Both the position numbers and the translations under genes were made by a program. From contig JAPLKG010000002.1 of NCBI GenBank assembly GCA_026388185.1, positions 1 to 64,000 on the forward strand: 64,000 bases of DNA, read 5' to 3'. The first letter of the stretch is position 1. Each line of letters begins with the position of its first letter. Shown in pieces: positions 26,901 through 32,835 of the stretch. This DNA comes from Candidatus Eisenbacteria bacterium (GTDB taxonomy: Bacteria > Eisenbacteria > RBG-16-71-46 > JAFGJU01). The notes below the pieces were generated by a model. It saw only the letters and a program-made list of their open reading frames with translations, had not been told where the DNA came from and ran no database searches.

Positions 26901-27989
26901 GTGCTCCCATGGCCGTTGCTAGCATGTATTGATGCGGCAGATGGACCAGATGATTTGCGGTCGTTCGCGGAGCGGATAGACCGCGGTGAAATGGGTAATT
27001 GCGAGGATTGGCTCAGAGCAGAGAAGCGTTGGCAGAATCAAGGGATCACCAGTGACGATGTACGTTTTATGAACGATGAAAGATGGCCGATTCCCAAAGA
27101 GATCGCTGATGTGGGGATCCCTCTTGGTGTTTGTCGCTTCGATTTTGGGAGGCGGACTTGGAAGACTGCTGGCCTCAAGAAGTTCTGGGAAGTTCTGCCG
27201 GGAGCGAAGTCGAGAGCCTGTTTTGCCCCATGGTTGGTTTATGCTTCGCTCGGCCAACACGGGCCTTTCGGTATTCCAGATGACTTGCACGCGATAGGGG
27301 AGGACATGCGTGAGGTTTTCAAAGATGCGCTTGGTGCACTCAAAGGAAGAATCCCGATGCCTTCTAGCATCATCACTGGGGTTATCACACTTTGGGGAAA
27401 ATCCCCGGATTCAGTGGCTTTGTTGGATCTCTTGGGGAAGAAGTCGGAATCCGTCTATCGTTCAGGGCCCGAATTCGTCTCATGGGACGGGGACAGCGCG
27501 GCCGTTGACTTCATCGCCTCTGCAATTGCTAAAGATTCCTCCCTTGTCGGTCTCCGGTCTTTGCTAGCCATGATAGCAGAGACGCGCAGGATTGGGGGTG
27601 TCGGGTCTTCTGTTGCACACCTCGTAGAAGATAAGGACCCTGGTGTTGCCAGAGATGCAACAATTTTGGAGATGTGTCGACCAGAACTTGACGAGAGTGC
27701 GGTTCGTCGCATTCTAGAGTCAATCCCGAAGCGGTGGTCGGGTGATTCCGAGACCGTGAGACGGTTCGTCGGAGTCTTCGCCCACCAGCTTATGGCGAGC
27801 ACCGCTGCTACCAGCTTCCTGGAGATTCTTTGGGAGCAGGTTCCTGCTGAAATGAGTCACGTCAGGCAACAGATTATTGAACTCATGATGACTTTCTTAG
27901 GCCAGAGAGTCACTCGCTTAGGAGAGGAGCGAGTCTGGAGGGACATGGAGTTTCCGCCTGGACTCCGCGGAATGCTGATGAAACAATGA
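23955..27989 (+). CDS. Large NACHT NTPase with N-terminal PD-(D/E)xK nuclease-like domain
   Basis: 1344 residues. Residues ~10-190 resemble a restriction-endonuclease fold: FEQMIQALSYKV, then GDGPDGGREATF with acidic Asp38, and VVVQAKF with Gln67-x-Lys69, the D...QxK form of the catalytic set. A NACHT module follows: Walker A GGPGQGKST (296-304), Walker B LLILDGLDEV with Asp411 and the NACHT-type Asp414-Glu415, and LILATTRPQGYNEEF as sensor. The remaining ~850 residues are helical, with no repeat named with confidence. This is the layout of bacterial NLR-like anti-phage proteins (bNACHT/Avs type), in which ligand binding by the C-terminal part triggers oligomerisation and nuclease activity. 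Codon and base use is more AT-rich than core genes. No partner gene is needed by known relatives. The ligand is unknown. Confidence 0.85.
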   Translation: MGDHDFTGLSARSFEQMIQALSYKVLGPGLVIFGDGPDGGREATFSGRLSNFPSATDVWDGYVVVQAKFCQRPKGKPAEDARWLSNELKKELDSFAARGSKRKKPEYYILVTNVVLSPAPCRGGKDKITDVIAQYAKRVGIKEYRVWDYDQLCRYLDADQDVRNAYRVWITSGDVLAKLASVVEKSFPEFTKVMVNFLQKELLDDHYSKLEQAGHSPENRVPLERVFVDLPTFPERQSEAPKEGEDPRELPSGFLFAILKKGAMCLRPDEEFTSLSGQRPEQVPQQTEVGRYVLIGGPGQGKSTLAQFLCQIHRANLLRDRGDLEPDAKDAVNSILAQSKRQGLDAVFARRFPFRIELARFAKVLANSKETKVTSVLSYVAFAIRERSDYQVSPDDLRIWLRDYPWLLILDGLDEVPPSSNRTQVLEAVRDFQVDVSSCQADVLILATTRPQGYNEEFSPRRYAHLWLAPLSVARALHYGTTLVELTYQHDSQRKKEVLSRLKEAAKVDATVRLMESPLQVTIMARLLAQIAKPPQERYKLFQQYYKVIYRREMERNVPVLSQLLRDYETDIDAIHYNTGLLLQIESERTQHTDATLSIKEFKTIVRDRLDKEGHLEKVLEKLSGDITKCATDRLVFLVPSQSERVGFEIRSLQEFMAAEALMDGKDQVVVSRMKAIAGVPFWQNVLLFTAGKCFAERQWLRDNVSEICAEMNDDPGDPLAHLVQAGSRVALALLEDGPSRRQPAYSHALARRALGLLSLPPSQVHDRLADVYEPDFETVYREEVGRFLAGDQGSQTLGTWRLLLRLATKKSLAWARKCAEEYWPNDMETTETVLDVVDVLEEPWIWSKCEDRFFDFPSLVRPHRLLPDGIKDLEKQRIVRNKLVLQALKVEAMWWYPREVPTQLFRLPGIGELSFSTLSLEAARAILSSLANLKSVHPYWVPLVVSAQFSENPTKEVLSAALRELADSMQPQQTDRSYFLSVLPWPLLACIDAADGPDDLRSFAERIDRGEMGNCEDWLRAEKRWQNQGITSDDVRFMNDERWPIPKEIADVGIPLGVCRFDFGRRTWKTAGLKKFWEVLPGAKSRACFAPWLVYASLGQHGPFGIPDDLHAIGEDMREVFKDALGALKGRIPMPSSIITGVITLWGKSPDSVALLDLLGKKSESVYRSGPEFVSWDGDSAAVDFIASAIAKDSSLVGLRSLLAMIAETRRIGGVGSSVAHLVEDKDPGVARDATILEMCRPELDESAVRRILESIPKRWSGDSETVRRFVGVFAHQLMASTAATSFLEILWEQVPAEMSHVRQQIIELMMTFLGQRVTRLGEERVWRDMEFPPGLRGMLMKQ

Positions 27990-28078
27990 ATGGGCAGATG
28001 GGAATTCTTGGGGCTCCTGCAGCGTTGGCAAGGACCGGCAGTCCCGATGCTAAAGATATGAGGAAAAGCGCCAGCACC

Positions 28079-28118
28079 TGCTTCACCTGCGCGTCACTGC
28101 GTGCCGCCAGGTGAAGCA
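28079..28118 (+). terminator. Inverted repeat downstream of the NACHT gene
   Basis: Perfect 11-bp arms (28079-28089 TGCTTCACCTG and 28108-28118) with an 18-nt spacer, 90 bases after the NACHT stop codon. There is no T run, so a terminator role is only likely; a protein-binding site is the alternative. Confidence 0.4.
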
Positions 28119-28247
28119 CACCTAGGCCCTGGGAGGGCGGCATTCAGATGTCTATCTGTTTAGGACAGGGTCACCAAAGTTACTAGCTTCTACAAATGTG
28201 AGAGGAAAGTCGCTCGACCGAATCCCAACGCCGGCCCGAGCAGTGAC

Positions 28248-28817
28248 ATGCGCAAGCGCATACCAGATAAGGCGGCGACAACGGTGCTCGTTATGAGCCG
28301 CAGAAGATGTTGTTTATGTTTTGGTCTTGAGGGGGATCACAGCATGGTATTGCATGGCCAGATAGCTCATCTGGACAGGGATCACGAGAACAACGACGAG
28401 GACAATTTGGCTTACCTGTGCAACAAGCATCATGCGGTCTACGACTCAAGAAGCCCGCTGAGCAAGAGCATGACTCCTGGCGAGGCCAGGAAATATAGAG
28501 AGGAGCTGTATGCATACAACAGGAACCACCTTGGCCTGCAAGACCCTCAGGAGGAAATGGAAATCGTATTGTTGGTGATCGGGCAAGATCCGCCAGTCTC
28601 ATTCAGAGCCATAAGACGCCACGTGACTTTGATCCGCTGTAGCGAGACAAGGCCTGCACAAACGCAACGGCAATTGGACGAGTTTGTTCGGCTTGGCGTG
28701 TTCGTCGAGGTAGGCTCTGAAGAATACATCATGAATGACACTGCGCTGGCCGAATTGAGCAAGGCTCACGATCATGCGACAGAAGAGCCAAGACAACTAC
28801 CAGAGAGCGAGGCATAA
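28248..28817 (+). CDS. HNH-type nuclease-like protein with C-terminal winged-helix-like part
   Basis: 189 residues. The N-terminal half has an HNH-like zinc and catalytic pattern: CxxC at Cys21/Cys24, His41-x-Asp43-x-Asp45-His46, Asn53, then Cys58 and His61-His62 (segment AHLDRDHENNDEDNLAYLCN). HNH endonucleases cut DNA with one metal. The second half (about 100-180, QDPPVSFRAIRRHVTLIRCS and TQRQLDEFVRLGVFVEVGSE) looks like a winged helix. The stop codon lies inside the left arm of an attC-like hairpin (28811-28874). No strong ribosome-binding site precedes ATG 28248, so the start is tentative. A role in phage defence is suggested only by its neighbours. Confidence 0.65.
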   Translation: MRKRIPDKAATTVLVMSRRRCCLCFGLEGDHSMVLHGQIAHLDRDHENNDEDNLAYLCNKHHAVYDSRSPLSKSMTPGEARKYREELYAYNRNHLGLQDPQEEMEIVLLVIGQDPPVSFRAIRRHVTLIRCSETRPAQTQRQLDEFVRLGVFVEVGSEEYIMNDTALAELSKAHDHATEEPRQLPESEA

Positions 28818-28874
28818 CAAGAGCATCCAACGGACAGGGCTAACGCCCTGCGCGCTGATGCTCGCCGTTATGCC
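28811..28874 (+). other. attC-like integron recombination site (solitary)
   Basis: A 64-base imperfect palindrome with attC architecture: outer boxes GGCATAAC (28811-28818) and GTTATGCC (28867-28874) pair perfectly. A 2/3-base internal loop follows, then inner boxes GAGCATC (28821-28827) and GATGCTC (28857-28863) pair perfectly. After an unpaired centre comes a terminal CAGGGC-TAAC-GCCCTG hairpin. The stop codon of the HNH gene is in the left outer box, as is usual for integron cassettes. No integrase of the IntI type and no second site were found in the window. Confidence 0.6.
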
Positions 28875-28919
28875 ACACGATGTTCACTGTAACTCGACTT
28901 GAGTGAAAACAGACTGAAC

Positions 28920-28939
28920 CCAGAGGCAATGCCCTCTGG
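28920..28939 (+). other. Short hairpin upstream of the TIR-like gene
   Basis: CCAGAGG (28920-28926) pairs with CCTCTGG (28933-28939) over a six-base loop. It ends 20 bases before the ATG at 28959 and just before its GGAGG site, so it could influence translation. Confidence 0.3.
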
Positions 28940-28958
28940 ATGTCTGGAGGTCAAACTA

Positions 28959-30119
28959 ATGGCTAAGCGTCAAAAGTTCGTCGGCTATGTATCGATCCCT
29001 TTCGGGATAAAGCATCGCGATGATTTCACGGAGTTGTATAAGAAGGCAATTTTTGCCTCGACCGCTCTCGTTGCTTCCGGAGAGCCGTCTAACGTATGCC
29101 TGTTCCGCGAAGATGAGGAGGAACCTACCCACCTGTACGAGGCACGACATTACCGGCGGTTGGAGCGGTTTGGACGTGCCTCCGTCAAGCCGGAGCGACG
29201 TCTTCGGGACGAGATTCAAAGGCATATCATCCTTGCCGACTTCGTAATTGCAGATATTTCTCACCTGAATCCCAACGTAATGCTAGAAGTTGGCTTTGCG
29301 CAAGCGATTGACAAGCGTATTATCTATGTCACTCATACTCCAGACCAATTTCCGAGCAACCTTGGCGACCTCAAGCGGCGTTATGATTACAATACTCGCG
29401 ACCTTTTTACTCTCAAACGAAACTTGTGGCACAAAATCAGCGAAGTCATTGAGGAGGTGAAGCACGAAGACCTGCTCGAGAAGGAACACGGAGGTACAAT
29501 CGAATACTTCCGAGAACGCAAGAAGGCCGCACTTGAGGATAAGTTCGCGAAGGCTCAGAATGTAATTCAGATATTGACTACTAACCTGATGACAGTTAGC
29601 GCCGTATATCTGGTTTCGATTCTTACTGCGATATCGAATGCGAAGAAGGATGGGAGGAAGCTCAAGGTGACCATATTGACTTCCGATCCGACAAACCCAT
29701 TCATCGAAGCGCGTGCTAATCAGCTGATTGAAAACCTCGATGGATATCGCGGTGAACTGGAAGGTAGTTTGAAAGCTATCGCAGCCAAGCTGCAAAGGGA
29801 ACCACATTGTAAGATTCTAACATATCGTGAGTTTCCCGTTCAACTCTGGCACCGTATCGATGGAACGATCTATATTGGAGCCCCCTCACTGATTCGCCGC
29901 TCACGGGACAACTGTGTATTCGCTGTTTCCGTGGATATTCCCGGAATAAAGGAGACATTTCTTGATCATTTTGCTGAACTTGAAAAGCGAGCTAGAGTCT
30001 ATGCTCCAGAGAAACACAGGCGCGTGAAGCCGATGTCCACAGGGGGCGATGCAGCCGGAGAAAAGAAAGAAGCCTCGAAGGCTAAGAAGCAGAAGTTCGA
30101 TTCTAACTCACGGAAGTGA
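28959..30119 (+). CDS. Protein with TIR/nucleoside-deoxyribosyltransferase-like N-terminal domain
   Basis: 386 residues. The N-terminal ~150 residues carry ADFVIADISHLNPNVMLEVG followed by FAQAIDKRIIYVTHT, the core of nucleoside 2-deoxyribosyltransferase and TIR-like domains; Glu110 is the expected catalytic glutamate and Asp99 the conserved acid. Such domains hydrolyse NAD or nucleotides in several immune systems. Residues ~190-365 form a second domain with KVTILTSDPTNPFIEARANQ, YREFPVQLWHRIDGTIYIGA and FAVSVDIPGIKETFLDHF, reminiscent of sensor domains with PLD-like character; that is inference. A basic tail closes it. GGAGG nine bases from ATG 28959 sets the start, not the in-frame ATG at 28899 or 28929. 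The four-TM gene follows after 93 bases, in the same direction. Confidence 0.65.
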   Translation: MAKRQKFVGYVSIPFGIKHRDDFTELYKKAIFASTALVASGEPSNVCLFREDEEEPTHLYEARHYRRLERFGRASVKPERRLRDEIQRHIILADFVIADISHLNPNVMLEVGFAQAIDKRIIYVTHTPDQFPSNLGDLKRRYDYNTRDLFTLKRNLWHKISEVIEEVKHEDLLEKEHGGTIEYFRERKKAALEDKFAKAQNVIQILTTNLMTVSAVYLVSILTAISNAKKDGRKLKVTILTSDPTNPFIEARANQLIENLDGYRGELEGSLKAIAAKLQREPHCKILTYREFPVQLWHRIDGTIYIGAPSLIRRSRDNCVFAVSVDIPGIKETFLDHFAELEKRARVYAPEKHRRVKPMSTGGDAAGEKKEASKAKKQKFDSNSRK

Positions 30120-30140
30120 CGTTCTAGGTAGCAGCTGAAC

Positions 30141-30162
30141 CCGCAGCCGGATCCGGCTGCGG
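30141..30162 (+). terminator. Perfect 22-bp palindrome between the TIR-like and four-TM genes
   Basis: CCGCAGCCGGATCCGGCTGC plus GG forms a 9-bp G/C-rich stem with a GATC loop. It lies between two co-directional genes and may be a partial terminator setting their expression ratio, or a protein-binding site. Confidence 0.45.
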
Positions 30163-30212
30163 CTAGTCGCAACGTCACGTGCACAGGATTCGCATGAAGG
30201 AAGTGTGAGATA

Positions 30213-30839
30213 ATGCATCGCCACGAGGAGTTTCTTCTGAGAGAGTACGATCTGGCCGCCAAATTGACTTATCACATAGACGATCTGCGCAATAAGCTTA
30301 CGAGCTTCTTCCTCTCTTTTGCCGCTGCGGCTGGTGCGGCTCTGGTAATCCTGGTGAAGGGGGAGGCGAGGGCGTTTCTCACGAACCAGCGTCTGGGTGT
30401 TCTCTGTCTTGGAATCGCGATTCTCGGTGGACTCGTTGTGGGAATACTTGCCCGATGCAGACGTGCACAGATTGAGCATTTTCGTATCATCAACAACGTG
30501 AGAGAGTACTTCCTCGGTCGAGATTACGACCTTTGGAACGTTGTGCAGCTGTCAGGTCAGACTCTGCCAGTTCCCAATAGGAGATCGGGGACATTCATGT
30601 GGACTGCGCTGATAATGGTCGTGGACAGTTCGCTTGTGTCCCTCAGCCTGTATCTCATCTTGTCCTCGACGTTGGCAAGTTGGTTCTTGGTCACAGGTGC
30701 GTTTCTCGTAGCCTGGTTGGTCCTGGATCGGTTATATTTTCGGCTTGCCAGGCCGCCGGAGGAGATCAGATACAGTGCGAGCAATCCACCGGATGGAGCG
30801 TGTGAGACGAGAGCACATGCGCGACATCGTTGCACATAA
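30213..30839 (+). CDS. Four-helix membrane protein (SLATT/4TM-like)
   Basis: 208 residues. Two pairs of transmembrane helices (about 29-49 with 61-81, and 127-148 with 153-173) are separated by a soluble helical segment, and an amphipathic helix (HEEFLLREYDLAAKLTYHID) precedes the first. This resembles the SLATT/S-4TM effector layout found with bacterial immune genes, but no signature motif proves it. GGAAG upstream sets the start. It follows the TIR-like gene on the same strand, suggesting a two-gene unit in which a nucleotide-sensing or NAD-consuming protein works with a membrane partner. The last ~20 residues are basic. Confidence 0.5.
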   Translation: MHRHEEFLLREYDLAAKLTYHIDDLRNKLTSFFLSFAAAAGAALVILVKGEARAFLTNQRLGVLCLGIAILGGLVVGILARCRRAQIEHFRIINNVREYFLGRDYDLWNVVQLSGQTLPVPNRRSGTFMWTALIMVVDSSLVSLSLYLILSSTLASWFLVTGAFLVAWLVLDRLYFRLARPPEEIRYSASNPPDGACETRAHARHRCT

Positions 30840-30924
30840 CTTGCGGTTGCGCCTGGCCTGGCGAGCGCTATTGTAACGCCGCTTGAGGGGCAAGTGTCGC
30901 GCCAAGCTGGCTACGGCACACAAT

Positions 30925-31275
30925 TCAAGTATCTAGTAGCCCGGATATCTTCAGTATGTGCTGCGCCCATAGGTTCGTTTGCCTGGCCACGGTGCGACGG
31001 CGCGCTCTGTCAGACCACGTTGTGGCCCAATTCTGCTGCAATTTCGCCAGCTCCACCTGTATCTGCACCAATTGGGCGGCGGTCTCTATTTCCATCTCGG
31101 GGACCGGCCACTCTATAAAATACTTGCCCTCTTCAAGTATGCTCTCCACAGTCGCCGAATCGGCATCGTCACGGGCAAACGATCTTACCCCGCTAAGATT
31201 GGCCGCGATCCCTCCAAGCCGGATCTGAAGGGGATCAAGCATATAGCGTTCACGGATCAGAAGAAGATCTCTCAT
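30925..31275 (-). CDS. Unknown small helical protein
   Basis: 116 residues on the minus strand; family not recognised. Sequence character is protein-like: an aliphatic N-terminal part (RDLLLIRERYMLDPLQIRLG), LEEGKYFIEWPVPEME, and a long helix with AAQLVQIQVELAKLQQNWAT, ending WAQHILKISGLL. GAGAGG lies three bases before ATG 31275; the frame is open further upstream to 31362. It is one of few minus-strand genes in the island and might be a coupled regulator of nothing obvious nearby. Chance open frame is a possible alternative. Confidence 0.45.
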   Translation of the reverse strand: MRDLLLIRERYMLDPLQIRLGGIAANLSGVRSFARDDADSATVESILEEGKYFIEWPVPEMEIETAAQLVQIQVELAKLQQNWATTWSDRARRRTVARQTNLWAQHILKISGLLDT

Positions 31276-31893
31276 ACGCCTCTCAGCAAAGCCTGAGCAA
31301 TCCCACGTAAACGTGCAATCTGAATCACAGCTCACTCCGATGAATAGACGTTGCCGCAGCATCGCCAGGCCTTATGGCGCTAGAAATCGACGGCGCGAGG
31401 AAACTCTGCGAACCTGTCCTCGGCGCTGGGAGCTGACAGTCACTGAGTACTTCATCTCCCTCCGACATTCACTGCGGCAACACTTGACTTGTGAGCAGGA
31501 CAGTGCTACGGTTATGTGAGCGCGCCACAGAGGCGTGGCAAGTTACCCAGGGTTCGTCAAGATACACCGCAGATTCTTGTCACTGTATTGAATTATCTAG
31601 TTCGGTGTACTGCATATTAGGTGGCTATAGGCACAGGCGCAGTTACACATAATTTAAGTTAGGTAAGATGGTATAGATAAGATGAAGGAGGTGAGATATG
31701 TTGATCTTACCAACTGAATAACATTTCAAATACTATATGGTTTGGAACATAGGAGGATGAAAATGTAATTCTAAATTGTAAAATACCATAAGGCATCATT
31801 TGTCATCAGTACTTTCCTTCTATTCTAAAGTTATACATCCAATTTTAGAACAATAGTGAGATCGATGTGCATCATTATGACAAGGAGGATTAC
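31276..31893. other. Long intergenic region with repeat copy B and AT-rich sequence
   Basis: 31408-31621 holds repeat copy B. From about 31620 onward the sequence becomes strikingly AT-rich compared with its surroundings, which continues to about 32280. No gene is seen before 31894. Confidence 0.6.
31408..31621 (+). repeat. Modular dispersed repeat, copy B (short form)
   Basis: Same order of blocks as 21831-22311 but shorter by about 270 nt: GCGAACCTGTCCTCGGCGC, then a core with TTGACT (31484-31489), a 17-bp spacer and TACGGT (31507-31512). GTGAGCGCGCCACAGAGG follows, then directly GGCAAGTTAC, GATACACCGCAGATTCTTGT and TTATCTAGTTC. The hairpin arm is ATGTG against CACAG, one pair weaker than in copy A. 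The conservation of the core, spacing included, is higher than that of the joining segments. Confidence 0.7.
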
Positions 31894-32160
31894 ATGGCAA
31901 ATTCAGTCGAAGTTAGTGGTTTCATTTTCAGTATTCTTGATCGAATAGGCACAAAATCCGAGGGAGTTGAATACTACTTGCAGCTACTGGAGAGATATGA
32001 TTCTTTTGATAACATGAAGAAATATCACATAGAAAAGAAGGCAGAGCCATGGAAAGTAGATGTCAAACTTCAACCCCTATCAGGTTGTATGGTCAAGATA
32101 AAGGGATCTATTCTTGAGGAAAATATTGAGTACATCTCGCTAGATAAAATCGGTCCGTAA
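31894..32160 (+). CDS. AT-rich orphan gene, 88 residues
   Basis: 88 residues; family not recognised. ATG 31894 follows AAGGAGGATTAC, a strong ribosome-binding site; an in-frame ATG at 31867 lacks one. Codon use is A/T-ending (AAA, GAA, ATA, TTC), unlike the surrounding genes, consistent with recent transfer. The product is a mixed alpha/beta protein with an amphipathic start (VSGFIFSILDRIG) and a C-terminal strand-rich part (VDVKLQPLSGCMVKIKGS); it has no signal peptide. It might be a small effector, immunity or regulatory protein, but nothing indicates which. Confidence 0.5.
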   Translation: MANSVEVSGFIFSILDRIGTKSEGVEYYLQLLERYDSFDNMKKYHIEKKAEPWKVDVKLQPLSGCMVKIKGSILEENIEYISLDKIGP

Positions 32161-32835
32161 TTGTTTCGAACTATGACAAACTATTGCCATTAGCATGTCT
32201 TTCCTTCTAGAACTTCTGTCTTGTAGATGATAAATATAGTATAGATAGTCTATTGCATAAGATAGACAAGCCGCTTTACCCATATGAGGCCTCCCCGCGT
32301 CAAGGGGTAGAGTTCGGCCGCGACCGGCGGGGGAGTCGGTCGTAGCATGTGTCAAGATATGGCCTCCTGACTTCGTTTCAGACTGTTGGTGCTGGGCGGT
32401 GTCCTGCACCAACCACGTACAGAGGTTCCAGGTTCATCGGACACGCCCTCTGAACCGCTGGCTTTAGGCGCCGGAGCGGGGGAGAAGATCCCCGCGCCAG
32501 CCTCAAGAGCCTTACCTTGGATACGCGTTCTTCCTTTTTCTGACCACAAGACGTCAAGACGACCCTCAGGGAAGCATCTAGACCCCAAGCCTTCTTCCTC
32601 CCGTCGCCTCGCGCAGGAGTGCACGTGTCATCTCCGACGTTAACTCGCTCGTCACCCCCCAGCTTTCCTCTTGCATCCTCCCGCGCAACAGCGTATTCTT
32701 GTTGTTTACATAATCAGACGTGATTTCCTCCGGGACCATTCGCGCAGTGTTTTTCTGCGAGCGCCCAGTCTGAACTGTGTGTTTCGCCCGAAGCATCCCA
32801 GCAGAATCGCGGAATTCTGAGAGGGGACCCGACAC
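32161..32835. other. 675-base intergenic region at the right border of the island
   Basis: The first ~120 bases are AT-rich and mark the end of the transferred tract. Then come the right copy of the 47-bp repeat (32283-32328), a hairpin with GTTGGTGC arms (32385-32392 and 32406-32413), and a GCGGGG-(8)-CCCCGC hairpin (32476-32495). Open frames here are short and not protein-like. The rest, up to the uvrC start, shows nothing I can name. Confidence 0.55.
32283..32328 (+). repeat. Right copy of the ~47-bp direct repeat
   Basis: TATGAGGCCTCCCCGCGTCA and the following AGGGGTAGAG, ending CCGCGACCGGC, match the left copy at 19016-19062 in the same orientation with few differences. Confidence 0.75.

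Noticed and set aside
32352-32643. Open frames on both strands before uvrC
   Set aside because: Short, low-complexity and without a start site; the region contains hairpins instead.
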